Source of the DNA: Lentisalinibacter sediminis
Lineage (GTDB): Bacteria > Pseudomonadota > Gammaproteobacteria > Steroidobacterales > Woeseiaceae
DNA: 64,000 nucleotides
Direction of reading: 5' to 3'
Assembly (NCBI RefSeq): GCF_040706615.1
Contig: NZ_JAPDRF010000001.1
Coordinates: 124,001-188,000 of the forward strand
Every line of letters begins with the position of its first letter. Position 1 is the first letter of the stretch. The position numbers were made by a program, and so were the translations under genes. Under the pieces are notes generated by a model. It had not been told where the DNA came from. It searched no databases and saw nothing but the letters and a program-made list of their open reading frames with translations. Below, one piece after another: positions 1-8,441 of the stretch.

Positions 1-183
1 CACGGGCGGATCAGCGGCTATTTCGTATCGGCCCGCGAATATGCCGAATTGGAGCGCCTGCGTGCGTTTGAGCGGCGCGTCTACAGGCTCGATAATTTGC
101 CGGCTGAGATTGCCGATGCCATCGAGGTAGCTCAGATGGATTCGGCCCATGATCATCTCAACGAACTCCTGAACGAAGACTGA
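1..183 (+). CDS. Phd/YefM-type antitoxin, 3' end only
   Basis: The window opens inside this gene. Reading frame 1 gives about 60 residues and then TGA at 181-183. The visible part starts with GYFVSAREYAELERLRAFER, followed by an acidic helical tail ending in LNELLNED. This layout matches the C-terminal half of Phd/YefM-family antitoxins, where the tail wraps around and neutralises the toxin. The stop lies 21 bp before a PemK/MazF-like toxin gene on the same strand, which is the usual antitoxin-first operon. The DNA-binding N-terminus lies outside the window, so the family call rests on the tail and the context. Confidence 0.6.
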   Translation, partial: HGRISGYFVSAREYAELERLRAFERRVYRLDNLPAEIADAIEVAQMDSAHDHLNELLNED

Positions 184-204
184 TCGGCAGGCGAAGCGGC
201 GACG

Positions 205-648
205 ATGGCATACCCCGATCCGGAGGTCGGCCTCGTCGTTTCTTATTCCTATCTCTGGAGCGATGAGGCAGCCGCCGGCCACGCAGAGGGTCGCAAGCCT
301 CGACCTTGCGCGGTCGTCATGGCTGTGAAACGCGCCGAGGAAGATCGACCGTTTGTTGCCGTGTTACCCATCACGCACAGTCCGCACTCCGATCCGGAAA
401 CGGCGATTGAGATTCCCCGGCCAGTAGCCGCACACTTGGGGCTGGACAGCGATCCCTGCTGGGTCGTACTCGATGACGTCAATGTCTTTACCTGGCCGGG
501 CTATGACTTGCGGCCAATTTCCGGTCAACCCGGCCGTTACGACTATGGCTTGTTGCCGCCGCGGTTCTTCGAAAGGATCGTGAAGCGGTTCGCGCAACTC
601 AGGCGAAGTGGGCGGATTACCGAAACGTCTCGTGATGACGAAGCTTGA
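205..648 (+). CDS. PemK/MazF-like type II toxin
   Basis: This 147-residue protein begins MAYPDPEVGLVVSYSYLW and continues through a basic GRKPRPCAVVMAV segment. That segment matches the N-terminal strand and loop of PemK/MazF-like growth inhibitors, in which a GD/GxKRPxVV-type loop forms the RNA-binding surface. Members of this fold are usually sequence-specific mRNA endoribonucleases. This one belongs to a longer, more divergent branch, so nuclease activity is inferred. It sits 21 bp after an antitoxin-like reading frame, supporting a toxin-antitoxin module that is probably autoregulated from upstream of the window. The C-terminus (FERIVKRFAQLRR) is basic. Confidence 0.65.
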   Translation: MAYPDPEVGLVVSYSYLWSDEAAAGHAEGRKPRPCAVVMAVKRAEEDRPFVAVLPITHSPHSDPETAIEIPRPVAAHLGLDSDPCWVVLDDVNVFTWPGYDLRPISGQPGRYDYGLLPPRFFERIVKRFAQLRRSGRITETSRDDEA

Positions 649-993
649 TCGGTGGGATAACGTTTAGGGTGGGCACGCAAAGAGTTCTGATATTCGATAT
701 CACTGGACGTCGCCAAGGCTTTGCCGACCTCCCCGATTTTTTGGATGAATCCGCGGGCGACTAATGATCCTGCCGGAGCGATAAAGATCCGCTCTGTCGC
801 CTGACTCACGGAGGTAGTTTCTCGAACACGGGAGGCGGCTCAAGTCGAATACGCTGTTGAATTGCGCCGAGTATTGAGCCGAGTTCACCGAATATTTGTA
901 TCGCCGATTGGCCCGAATGGCTAGCCAAATTGACGTTCTGCCTCAGCCGCCTGGCGCAGATTATCCGGGCGAATACTAAGTGCAAGTTCCGGG
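649..993. other. Intergenic stretch without a recognisable gene
   Basis: No convincing gene was found between the toxin gene and the IS256 remnant. Short open frames exist on the minus strand, but they lack recognisable family features and good ribosome binding sites. The stretch adjoins a truncated insertion sequence, so it may be further degraded mobile DNA. Confidence 0.4.
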
Positions 994-1131
994 TCAGTTC
1001 TCTGTATAAATCGAAATCTGAGCCTCCAGCTCCATCAGCCGCTGCAGCGTCCACTGCCCCAGCTCCCTCAGAAAATCTCCGTCTGCGTGCTTCTCACCGA
1101 GCTCGAGCAATGCCATCCTATCCTCGGTCAT
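994..1131 (-). pseudogene. Truncated IS256-family (Mutator) transposase N-terminus
   Basis: Reading the minus strand from ATG at 1131 gives a 45-residue peptide with MTEDRMALLELGEKHADGDF and then FLRELGQWTLQRLMELEAQ. This is the typical start of IS256-family transposases, which run to about 400 residues. The frame ends at TGA (994-996) right after the conserved first helix, and no DDE catalytic core follows in any frame. Upstream, at about 1177-1185, the minus strand reads gggtctccg followed by sequence rich in TGTTGCGACA, resembling an IS256-type terminus. The insertion is therefore a dead end-fragment of roughly 190 bp. Confidence 0.7.
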
Positions 1132-1303
1132 CGTGGTGCCTCTCCGTTCTTTGAATGTGTCGCAACATCCAGTTTTCGGAGACCCGCGATGGCCGCTACC
1201 ACCGCCCTCGATTTACATCACTCCCGGGAACACTACCCAGATTGCACCCCTAGCCATGGTCGCATCACATTGAATCGCTGCATCGCCTGATCAGGCCGGT
1301 ATC

Positions 1304-2650
1304 GTGAAAAGCCATCCGCATCGCGACGTCGACACGAATCGCCTTCCGAGCGTACTCCTCGATCGCCTCGCAAGGCCGGTCAGGCAATTCCTGGCGATTG
1401 AGGCTTCAAGCGGCGCGGTTCTTCTGGTTTTCCTCGTTGCCGCTCTCGTCCTCGCCAATTCGCCCTGGGCCCATTCGTTCTTCAATTTATGGGAAGCACA
1501 GATCGGGTTCCGGGTGGGCACCTGGGAGTTCGCCCGCACGTTGAGAGATTGGATCAACGATGCGCTGATGACGCTGTTCTTCTTTCTGGTCTCACTGGAG
1601 CTAAAGCGCGAGCTGGTACTCGGCGAATTGCGCAATCCGCGCATGGCAGCGCTATCGATATCGGCCGCACTGGGAGGAATGCTGGTGCCCGCCTTGCTCT
1701 ATCTGACGATGCAGGCAGGGCAACCGGGCCAGCACGGCTGGGGCACGGTGATGGCCACCGACACCGCGTTCGTCATCGGCTGTCTCGCGTTGCTGGGCTC
1801 ACGCGTTCCGCAGTCTCTGCGGGTTTTCATGTTGTCGCTGGCTATCGTGGATGACATAGGTGCCATTCTCGTTGTTGCCGTCGGCTACAGCAGTGAAATC
1901 GCTGTCCTGCCCCTCGGCCTGGCTGCTCTTGGCATCGCCGTGGTGCGTGCAATGGCGCTTTCAGGCTTCCGCGGTTTTCCGCTCTACTTTCTGATCGGCG
2001 CCCTGATCTGGCTTGCCGTCGACGCGTCAGGAGTTCACCCGACGATCACCGGCGTGGTGCTCGGTTTGATGACGCCGGCGCGCAGATGGGTCAGCGACGA
2101 GCGGTTGTACGCCATTCTCGATCAGGTCATAGCACATCCTGACAGCGGGGAGGGTGTTGGCGGCACTGAAGATCGTCAGACGCTCCAGGTCGCGGAGGTC
2201 GCGGCACGCGAAACACTGTCTCCTGTCGAGCGTTTGGAGATCGCGTTGCATCCCTGGGTCGGCTTTGTCGTCATGCCCTTGTTCGCGTTTGCCAACGCTG
2301 GAGTAACACTCTCTCTCGACAGTCTTGACGGCGCCGTCATGATCGCCGTGATTGTCGCCTTCGTCGTCGGCAAACCCGTCGGTATCCTTGCGTTCAGCTG
2401 GTTGGCCGTGCACACGGGGATTGCCATACGCCCGCCGGAACTCGGCTGGGCGACGGTCGCCGGCGGCGCTCTGCTCGCCGGGATAGGCTTCACGATGGCA
2501 TTGTTTATTGCCGGTCTTTCCTTTGGCGATGACCTCATCGACAGCGCCAAACTCGGTATCTTCCTGGGGTCGATCGTTTCCGCGCTGGCGGGACTTGCGG
2601 TGCTGACATGGGTGACCACCGGCAAGGCCCGGACCGCGCGGCCGGCGTGA
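1304..2650 (+). CDS. nhaA: Na+/H+ antiporter NhaA
   Basis: This 448-residue inner-membrane antiporter exchanges protons for sodium and supports pH and salt homeostasis. It has about twelve hydrophobic segments. The paired aspartates of the ion site lie in SLAIVDDIGAIL (Asp183-Asp184), equivalent to the essential pair of the E. coli protein. Other NhaA hallmarks are FFFLVSLELKRELVLGEL, DTAFVIGCLALLG and GIGFTMALFIAGLSF. The start codon is GTG at 1304. The protein is longer than E. coli NhaA (about 390 residues), mainly through a hydrophilic insert around residues 255-305 (DQVIAHPDSGEG to ARETLSPVERLE), as in a longer NhaA subgroup. It stands alone, with no obvious operon partner. Confidence 0.93.
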   Translation: MKSHPHRDVDTNRLPSVLLDRLARPVRQFLAIEASSGAVLLVFLVAALVLANSPWAHSFFNLWEAQIGFRVGTWEFARTLRDWINDALMTLFFFLVSLELKRELVLGELRNPRMAALSISAALGGMLVPALLYLTMQAGQPGQHGWGTVMATDTAFVIGCLALLGSRVPQSLRVFMLSLAIVDDIGAILVVAVGYSSEIAVLPLGLAALGIAVVRAMALSGFRGFPLYFLIGALIWLAVDASGVHPTITGVVLGLMTPARRWVSDERLYAILDQVIAHPDSGEGVGGTEDRQTLQVAEVAARETLSPVERLEIALHPWVGFVVMPLFAFANAGVTLSLDSLDGAVMIAVIVAFVVGKPVGILAFSWLAVHTGIAIRPPELGWATVAGGALLAGIGFTMALFIAGLSFGDDLIDSAKLGIFLGSIVSALAGLAVLTWVTTGKARTARPA

Positions 2651-2816
2651 GCGCCCACCGTAGCCGCCGGAAAGTCGCTTCGACAAGGCCGATGCCGGAG
2701 CCTGGCACTGTGTGACCTGCGCGGAGCGGCCGGCGCGGGTGCGCCACCGCACAGAACTCCCTGTGTCAAAGGCGGAGGATGCTCTGGCATCCCGCATTCT
2801 TCACAGGACACCAGAC

Positions 2817-3227
2817 ATGCACAAACAACATCCCGCCATTCGGGCGATCCGCGGATCGCCTTTCTTCATTGCACTGTCCGCTGCCGGCCTTCTTGTGCTG
2901 GCAGGCTGTGCCACGGCACCTGTGCCTCCAACCCAGGCGCTGCAGGCAGCCGAGTCGGCGATTTCCAATGCCGAACAGGCCCGCGTCGCCGATTATGCGT
3001 CCTCCGAACTCACGACGGCGCGCACGAAGCTGGCTTCGGCCAACACCGCGGCGCGCGAAGAGCGGATGATCGATGCCGAATACCTGGCCATCGAGTCGCG
3101 CACGCATGCCGAAGTCGCCCTGGCCCGGGCCGAGGAGCTGAAGGCCAAGGCCGTCAACGACGACATGCAGCAGAGCATTGACACTCTGAAGCAGGAAATG
3201 CAGCGCGCCACAGGAGAAAGTCAATGA
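2817..3227 (+). CDS. DUF4398-type lipoprotein
   Basis: This 136-residue exported protein has a signal peptide ending in a lipobox, LLVLAGC, at about residues 25-31. The mature part is an alpha-helical DUF4398-like domain (QALQAAESAISNAEQARVAD, then SELTTARTKLASANTAA). ATG at 2817 is preferred over upstream in-frame starts because it follows ACAGGA and places the signal peptide at the N-terminus. The stop overlaps the start of the next gene by ATGA, so the two are almost certainly co-translated. Such proteins commonly pair with OmpA-domain lipoproteins. The role is inferred to be in envelope organisation; no biochemical function is established. Confidence 0.8.
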   Translation: MHKQHPAIRAIRGSPFFIALSAAGLLVLAGCATAPVPPTQALQAAESAISNAEQARVADYASSELTTARTKLASANTAAREERMIDAEYLAIESRTHAEVALARAEELKAKAVNDDMQQSIDTLKQEMQRATGESQ

Positions 3228-4117
3228 ACGCCACAGCCATGACATCAAGCCGAGCGGCGCTGGTCGTCGCGGGTTTCTTCCTTCTGTCTGCCTGTGCGAC
3301 GACGCCGGAGGCGCCGAAAGCACCGCTCGATTCCCGCGTCAAGCTGACCGCACTCCAGTCCGATTCCCAACTCGCCACCCGTGCGCCGGTTGAGATGCGA
3401 GCAGCGGAGGCAGCGGTCAAAGCAGCCGAAGCGCCTCCGCCGGACGGCAAGTACGCTACCCACCTGGTATTGCTGGCCGACCAGAAGGTCGAGATTGCCC
3501 GCGCGCGCGCCCAGAGCCGTCAGTACGAGGACCAGCGTCAGTCCCTGAGCGAGAAGAGCGAGCGCGCCCGTCTCGAGGCCCGTACACAGGAAGCCGACCG
3601 CGCGCGCAGTGATGCGCAGTCCGCTCGCGCCGACGCCGAGTCGGCCAGGGCGGACGCATCCAGCGCACGCGACGAGGTTGCTGCTTCCAGGGCAGCGCGC
3701 CAGGAACTGCAGCGCCAGATCACTGAGCTCAATGCCCGTGAGACCGATCGCGGCCTGGTCGTCACCCTGGGCGATCTTCTCTTCGCCACGGGCAAGTCCG
3801 ATCTGACCGGTGGCGCGGGGGCAAACCTCGACAAGCTGGCGGCCTTCCTCGACGAGTACGACGATCGGACCGTTCTGATCGAAGGCCACACCGACAGCGT
3901 GGGCAGCGAGGAGTCGAACCAGTTTCTGTCGCAGCGTCGTGCGGAGTCGGTGAAGAGCTACCTGGTCAGCCGCGGCGTGCAGGCGAATCGCCTGACCACC
4001 CTCGGGCTCGGTCAGGGCTCGCCGGTGTCCAGCAACGATACCGCTACGGGCCGGCAGCAGAATCGCCGCGTAGAGGTGATCATCTCGAATGCAACGACGC
4101 TTTCCAGCACCAGTTGA
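3224..4117 (+). CDS. OmpA-family peptidoglycan-binding lipoprotein with coiled coil
   Basis: This 297-residue protein has a signal peptide and lipobox (FFLLSAC, near residue 24), then a DUF4398-like helical region. A long, Arg/Ala/Glu-rich coiled coil follows at about residues 95-175, with DAxSARAD-type repeats. The C-terminal OmpA domain contains LLFATGKSDLT and IEGHTDSVGSEESNQFLSQR, the Asp/Arg-type peptidoglycan-binding signature. It probably links the outer membrane to the cell wall. Its ATG overlaps the preceding lipoprotein's stop codon, and a strong terminator follows, closing a two-gene operon. Confidence 0.88.
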   Translation: MNATAMTSSRAALVVAGFFLLSACATTPEAPKAPLDSRVKLTALQSDSQLATRAPVEMRAAEAAVKAAEAPPPDGKYATHLVLLADQKVEIARARAQSRQYEDQRQSLSEKSERARLEARTQEADRARSDAQSARADAESARADASSARDEVAASRAARQELQRQITELNARETDRGLVVTLGDLLFATGKSDLTGGAGANLDKLAAFLDEYDDRTVLIEGHTDSVGSEESNQFLSQRRAESVKSYLVSRGVQANRLTTLGLGQGSPVSSNDTATGRQQNRRVEVIISNATTLSSTS

Positions 4118-4133
4118 GTCTTCTGGCAATGTT

Positions 4134-4171
4134 CGGGCCCGTCGGGCGCAGGCCCGGCGGGCCGTTTTTTT
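4134..4171 (+). terminator. Rho-independent terminator after the OmpA-family gene
   Basis: GCCCGTCGGGC (4137-4147) pairs with GCCCGGCGGGC (4152-4162), allowing one G-U wobble, and is followed by a run of seven T from 4165. It lies 16 bp after the OmpA-family stop and ends the lipoprotein pair before the CsbD-like gene. Confidence 0.9.
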
Positions 4172-4201
4172 ACCAACCACCACCGCAAACAGGCAGTAAT
4201 C

Positions 4202-4381
4202 ATGAACAAGCAACAGGTCAAAGGCGAATTGCACAAGGGCAAAGGCAAGGTCAAGGAAGTGACCGGTCGTGCCACGGGCAATCATAAAATGGAGCGCGAG
4301 GGCGAGCGCGAGCAGGCCAAGGGATCCATTCAGAAGGCCTGGGGCAAGCTCAAGGGCAAGGTCAAGAAGGGTGCAAAGTAA
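4202..4381 (+). CDS. CsbD-like stress protein (short)
   Basis: This small ORF encodes 59 residues: MNKQQVKGELHKGKGKVKEV, then TGRATGNHKMEREGEREQAK and a lysine/glycine-rich end (WGKLKGKVKKGAK). The KGxxxxxKGKVKExTG pattern and the GKxKxxxGxxK tail match the CsbD/YjbJ family. These are small, very hydrophilic proteins that are abundant under general stress and whose molecular function is unknown. The gene begins about 30 bp after the terminator, so it probably has its own promoter or arises from read-through. The composition (Lys, Gly, Glu) is typical of the family. Confidence 0.85.
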   Translation: MNKQQVKGELHKGKGKVKEVTGRATGNHKMEREGEREQAKGSIQKAWGKLKGKVKKGAK

Positions 4382-4484
4382 GCTCTGAGCCCGTCTCGCC
4401 GCGACGCGGTTGAGGGGCAGCACCCTGGATCCGGGACGCAGACGAGAAACCACGCGCCCGGGGGATTGGTTGAGCCGGGCGCTG

Positions 4485-5903
4485 CTACAGCCAGTAGGCG
4501 CCGAGTCGCGCGAAGCGCTCCTTGATACGCAGCCACAGGGAGCGGCGCCGCCACTCCGCGAGCACTATCTGCTCGGACTCCGCCAGGTCTTCCGCGAACA
4601 TCGCGTTCATCTGCCGGGCAAACTTTCCGCCCAGCACCACCGCGTTGATCTCGTCGTTATGCAGGAAGCTGCGCCAGTCGAGATTGCTCGAACCGATGGT
4701 CGACCACACGCCGTCGATGACGGCGGTCTTGGCGTGCATCACCGCGCCCTGGCGCTCGTGGATCTCCACACCGGCCTTCAGCAGCGTCGTGTAATACGAG
4801 CGGCCGAGGTGGAAGATCGCCGCCGAATCGGTATGGCTGGGCAATACCAGCCTGACCTTTACGCCGCGTTGCGCTGCGTCGGTCAGCGCCTTGCGCAGCA
4901 CCGGGTCGGGCCCTAAGTAGGCAACCGTCAGGTGGACCTCGGCCTCCGCGCGTGAGATCGCGGACACCAGCGTCATGTAAATGGGGCTGGCTTGCTCGTC
5001 CGATCGGCTGCCGATGGCGCGCACGATCTCGTCGCCCTCGGCGGACAGCTCCGGATAGTAGTCCCTCGGCGTCGGCGGGGCTTCGGCCTGCCGGGTCCAC
5101 GAGTCGAGGAACAGCCGCTGGAACTCGGCCACCGCGGGCCCCTCGATCTGGATGTGCGTGTCGCGCCAGCCCTTGCCATCGTCGGGCGCAACGGCGGCCT
5201 TCAGCCCCGACGCCGGCTTGCCCAGCGGCACACTCGAGTAACCGACGCTGATGTTCACGCCGCCGATAAAAGCGATGCGGCCGTCGACCACCAGCTGCTT
5301 GCGATGATCGCGGTTATTCACCCGCCAGGTCTTCGGGTCTTTCGCAAGGGGGTTCACGGGATTGAACTCCAGCACCGCGATGCCGGCTTCGCGCAGCGTG
5401 TCAAAGAATGACTGCGGCGTCATGAGGCCGCCGACGCTGTCGTACATGACGTTGACGTGCACACCGGCGGCCTGCTTCTTCAGCAACAACGCGGCAAACT
5501 CCTGGCCGAACTCGCCATCGTCAAAGATATACGTCTCGAGATTGACGTGGTCGACGGCCGCCCCGATTGCTTCCAGCATCGCCTCGTGGGTATCCGGGCC
5601 ATTCTGCAGCAGCGTGACTTTGTTCCCGAGCACCAGCGGGCTGCCGACGGCGATGGACTGCTCGTAGGCGAGGTGCTTACGCAACAAATCGGGGCCTCGG
5701 GTTTCCCGTTCAAGCTGCCCGAGCAACTGCTCGCCGCGCGCATCCGAGACGGTGCCGTGCTCACCCTGGAACTCGACTTCGGCGGGAACGGGTGCGTCCA
5801 ATTCCACCATCGGCAAGGCCGCGCAGCCAGCCAGGCCGAGCGCCAGCAGGCCACCTGCGAGCTGCGCGCTCCGGTTGGCCAGTCTACAAGGACCGTCGGC
5901 CAC
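4485..5903 (-). CDS. Phospholipase D-superfamily lipoprotein (cardiolipin synthase-like)
   Basis: This 472-residue protein has two HxKx4D motifs: HRKQLVVD in the N-terminal half and HAKTAVID in the C-terminal half, followed by IGSSNLDWRS. This is the paired HKD arrangement of cardiolipin synthases and phosphatidyltransferases. The start is GTG at 5903. The N-terminus carries a lipobox (LALGLAGC), so the enzyme is predicted to be an anchored periplasmic lipoprotein rather than the usual two-helix membrane form of Cls. The substrate is therefore uncertain: phospholipid transfer or hydrolysis are both possible. It overlaps the preceding membrane-peptide gene by 20 bp. Confidence 0.85.
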   Translation of the reverse strand: MADGPCRLANRSAQLAGGLLALGLAGCAALPMVELDAPVPAEVEFQGEHGTVSDARGEQLLGQLERETRGPDLLRKHLAYEQSIAVGSPLVLGNKVTLLQNGPDTHEAMLEAIGAAVDHVNLETYIFDDGEFGQEFAALLLKKQAAGVHVNVMYDSVGGLMTPQSFFDTLREAGIAVLEFNPVNPLAKDPKTWRVNNRDHRKQLVVDGRIAFIGGVNISVGYSSVPLGKPASGLKAAVAPDDGKGWRDTHIQIEGPAVAEFQRLFLDSWTRQAEAPPTPRDYYPELSAEGDEIVRAIGSRSDEQASPIYMTLVSAISRAEAEVHLTVAYLGPDPVLRKALTDAAQRGVKVRLVLPSHTDSAAIFHLGRSYYTTLLKAGVEIHERQGAVMHAKTAVIDGVWSTIGSSNLDWRSFLHNDEINAVVLGGKFARQMNAMFAEDLAESEQIVLAEWRRRSLWLRIKERFARLGAYWL

Positions 5904-6033
5904 TGATGATCTGTAACAACACCACGACCACCGCGATCACCAGCAGCACGTGCACGAAACCGCCGATGGTGGTACCGGAGACCAAGCCGAGCAGCCAAAG
6001 TACGAGAAGGATGACGGCAATTGTGTACAGCAT
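5884..6033 (-). CDS. Lmo0937-family small membrane protein
   Basis: This 49-residue ORF starts at ATG 6033: MLYTIAVILLVLWLLGLVSG, then TTIGGFVHVLLVIAVVVVLL and a short basic end (ISGRRSL). Two hydrophobic helices are joined by the GxTIGGxxH element of the Lmo0937/DUF5670 family. Members are common next to stress genes in proteobacteria, and their function is unknown. The 3' end overlaps the phospholipase-D-like gene by 20 bp on the same strand, so the two are likely translationally coupled. No other frame in this interval looks coding. Confidence 0.8.
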   Translation of the reverse strand: MLYTIAVILLVLWLLGLVSGTTIGGFVHVLLVIAVVVVLLQIISGRRSL

Positions 6034-6195
6034 GCTTGTGCTCCGTTAGATGTGTGTCCGGTGGGAGTGCGTTTATGGCCTCCCCCAGATTGAAATTGTG
6101 TTCCTTTTCCGCCTTTCCCTCTGTGCGGTCTCGCACCGATGGCTTCGCCCGCAGGTGGACTTTCGGAGTCAGGTACTCTGCCCGCGGGGAAGGCC

Positions 6196-7110
6196 CTAGG
6201 GACTGCCGGCGGATTCCATTGAACCGGCATTCGTTTCCTGCCTGGCCCCATCCCCCGCGTTCGCGAGTTCGGCAAGGGTCTGCGCAAGATTGTTGCGGGC
6301 CGTGCGAAAGTCCGGTTCCAACTCGAGCGCATGCCGGTAGGCGGATGCGGCCGCCGCCAGGTCGCGCTGCAGGTAGCGCACGTTTCCCAGCGCCGTCCAA
6401 GCCATGGCCTCTCCCGGCCAGCGCGCAACGGCCGCCGTGTAACCCTCCGCGGCGAGCTCGAGGTGCCCCGTCGACTCGAAGGGTGCCACCGCGCGGAGCC
6501 AGCCGAGCACATCGGCGCTGGCGGGCGGTTCGCCGGCTTCGACCGCTATCATGGCCCAGCGCCCGCCACGGTCCCAGCTGGTGAGGAACGGAACGGCTCC
6601 TGTCTCCGCGCGGCGGGTAATGCCGGAGCGCAACAGGAGTTTCTCCGCTGCTGGGTCGAACCCTATCAGTACTGCGTAATGCCACACCGGCCACCGATCC
6701 AGGCCGAGGTTCTGCAGCAACAGCACGGGGTGCCCGGCGCGCAGCTCCGCGAGTATCGGTGCGAGGGACTGGGGTAACACGTAGGGGACGCGCCCGTGAG
6801 TTCGTGCCGCCGCGAGCATTTCGGCCTGAAGACTGCCGCGGCGCTCGGGTACGTAGACGTGTGAAACCAGTTGCGCAGGCGTCACATCGACGCCGCTGTG
6901 GTTCAGCACGGTGGCGAGCGCCGCCGGGCCGCACTGGTATTCATCCTGCGGGAAGAAGGGTACCCGGAAGACCTCGACCGGGGACCCGGCCTCGCGGAGT
7001 ACCTGGCGCTCGGGGCCGACAGCGCAGGCGCTCAGCATAAGCTGGGTGATGGCCGCCAGTATCAGGATTATCTGGGATTTGGCACGCACGGCAAAGCGCG
7101 ACCGGGCCAC
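6196..7110 (-). CDS. PA2778-family cysteine peptidase (C39-like) with TPR repeats
   Basis: This 304-residue exported protein has a signal peptide with a possible lipobox (LMLSAC). A papain-like C39 domain follows: the catalytic cysteine lies in DEYQCGPAALATVL and the histidine in WHYAVLIGFD. The C-terminal third (about residues 215-290) carries tetratricopeptide repeats (LAAAASAYRHALELEPDFRT). This is the architecture of Pseudomonas PA2778. It starts with GTG at 7110, 42 bp after its regular partner, the PA2779-like gene, on the same strand. A periplasmic protease or processing role is inferred; no substrate is known. Confidence 0.85.
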   Translation of the reverse strand: MARSRFAVRAKSQIILILAAITQLMLSACAVGPERQVLREAGSPVEVFRVPFFPQDEYQCGPAALATVLNHSGVDVTPAQLVSHVYVPERRGSLQAEMLAAARTHGRVPYVLPQSLAPILAELRAGHPVLLLQNLGLDRWPVWHYAVLIGFDPAAEKLLLRSGITRRAETGAVPFLTSWDRGGRWAMIAVEAGEPPASADVLGWLRAVAPFESTGHLELAAEGYTAAVARWPGEAMAWTALGNVRYLQRDLAAAASAYRHALELEPDFRTARNNLAQTLAELANAGDGARQETNAGSMESAGSP

Positions 7111-7152
7111 TGCAGCGTTTGCCCGCTGCAGCGGCTGTCGCGAACCAGGAAT

Positions 7153-7521
7153 TCAGATTCGGGTGAAAATATTGGTGACGCCTGTCAGTTCGAGAATGAA
7201 CAGGACCACGAATACCACGCCGATCACGGCCAGTACGCCGCCGGCGGGATCAGTCTCCATGCTGGTCGCCAGCTGCTGCAGCTCGACGTCCGACATTGCC
7301 GCCATTCGCGCCCGGACCATTTCGGGTGCCACGCCCCAGTCCGAGAGCTGGGAGGCGACCGTCTCCTGCGCGAGTATCAACTCGATTCGGTCCAGCGTAT
7401 GCGCCCGGGTTTCCTGCGCCACCATCTGTTCCGTGCCCACAATCCCCGCACGGGCGGGCAGTGAGCTCACCAGCATGGCTGCGAGCGTGAGGGCTATTAC
7501 GACGCTGTTCGTATTCTTCAT
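7153..7521 (-). CDS. PA2779-family membrane protein
   Basis: This 122-residue protein starts at ATG 7521, with a signal peptide MKNTNSVVIALTLAAMLVSS ending near ARAG. A helical middle (LDRIELILAQETVASQLSDW) follows. The single C-terminal membrane helix (AVIGVVFVVLFILELTGV) ends in a short NIFTRI tail. This matches the PA2779 family, which almost always precedes a PA2778-type cysteine peptidase, as it does here. The paired conservation suggests it is a partner or substrate of that peptidase, which is inference. An upstream in-frame start at 7575 was rejected because it would bury the signal peptide. Confidence 0.85.
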   Translation of the reverse strand: MKNTNSVVIALTLAAMLVSSLPARAGIVGTEQMVAQETRAHTLDRIELILAQETVASQLSDWGVAPEMVRARMAAMSDVELQQLATSMETDPAGGVLAVIGVVFVVLFILELTGVTNIFTRI

Positions 7522-7630
7522 GATCCGACTCCTGGAGGGGTGGCTGCGAGGTGCGCCACGCGCCATGCGTGGCAATGGGCTCGCAGTGTTCGACTGCCTT
7601 CAGCGTTGAAGATAACCGTATCGACGGCCG

Positions 7631-8380
7631 CTATCTGTGCGCTGTCGAACCTAACGGGGCCGTCCAGTTTCTTGGGTGCGGCAGCAGGCGGTCGGTCTCT
7701 TTCCTGACCACCGCATAGCATTCACAGCTCAGCCCCTCGAGTCTTTCACGGTCCAGCACTTCGATGCGCCCGCGGTGATAGGCGATGACGCCGAGTCGTT
7801 GCAACTTGCCCGCGGCTTCGGTAACGCCTTCCCTGCGCACGCCGAGCATGTTGGCGATCAGTTCCTGCGTCATGGTCAATTCACTCGACCTCAACCGGTC
7901 GAGGGATAGCAGCAGCCAGCGGCAGAGTTGCTGGTCGATACTGTGATGGCGGTTGCAGACGGCGGTCTGCGCCATCTGCGTGATCAGCGCCTGGGTATAG
8001 CGCAGCATCAGCACCTGCAGGTCGCCATGTCGGTTGAACTCGTCCTTTAGCAGCTGGCCGGCCAGCCGATAAGCGTGGCCCCCGCTCTGGACGATTGCGC
8101 GGCTGGTGGTGCTCTCGCCGCCCATAAACACCGCGATGCCGACGATACCCTCGTTGCCGACTACGGAGATCTCGGCCGATGCGCCGTTTTCCATCACGTA
8201 CAGCAGGGATATGATCGAGTCAGTCGGAAAATAGACCTGCCGCGACGACTCGCCCGATTCGTAGAGAACCTTGCCGAGGGGCATCTCCATCAGTTCGAGA
8301 TGCGAAAACAGGCGTACCTGCGCTTCCTTCGGCAAGGCGGCGAGCAGGTGGTTCTGTTCCGGGGCAGGGCAGGTCGGCAT
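7631..8380 (-). CDS. Crp/Fnr-family transcriptional regulator, copy 1
   Basis: This 249-residue protein has an N-terminal cyclic-nucleotide-binding-like beta-roll (about residues 20-130: MPLGKVLYESGESSRQVYFP). A dimerisation helix and a C-terminal winged helix follow, with recognition region TQELIANMLGVRREGVTEAA. The roll lacks an obvious cAMP-contact RxS-type motif and the Fnr iron-sulfur cysteines, so the signal is unknown. The C-terminal SCECYAVVRKETDRLLP is shared with copy 2. It is a close paralog of the gene at 12240-12968 and a more distant one of 13161-13889. A dyad about 60-90 bp upstream may be an operator. Confidence 0.88.
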   Translation of the reverse strand: MPTCPAPEQNHLLAALPKEAQVRLFSHLELMEMPLGKVLYESGESSRQVYFPTDSIISLLYVMENGASAEISVVGNEGIVGIAVFMGGESTTSRAIVQSGGHAYRLAGQLLKDEFNRHGDLQVLMLRYTQALITQMAQTAVCNRHHSIDQQLCRWLLLSLDRLRSSELTMTQELIANMLGVRREGVTEAAGKLQRLGVIAYHRGRIEVLDRERLEGLSCECYAVVRKETDRLLPHPRNWTAPLGSTAHR

Positions 8381-8441
8381 TGAGATTACCCGTGGGCTGC
8401 GTGCGATCCTGACAGGCTATTGCCCGGGCATGTTCCCGTCC

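Noticed and set aside
930..1154. Plus-strand frame over the IS256 remnant
   Set aside because: The minus strand carries recognisable transposase sequence; the plus-strand peptide is Ser/Pro-rich with no family match.
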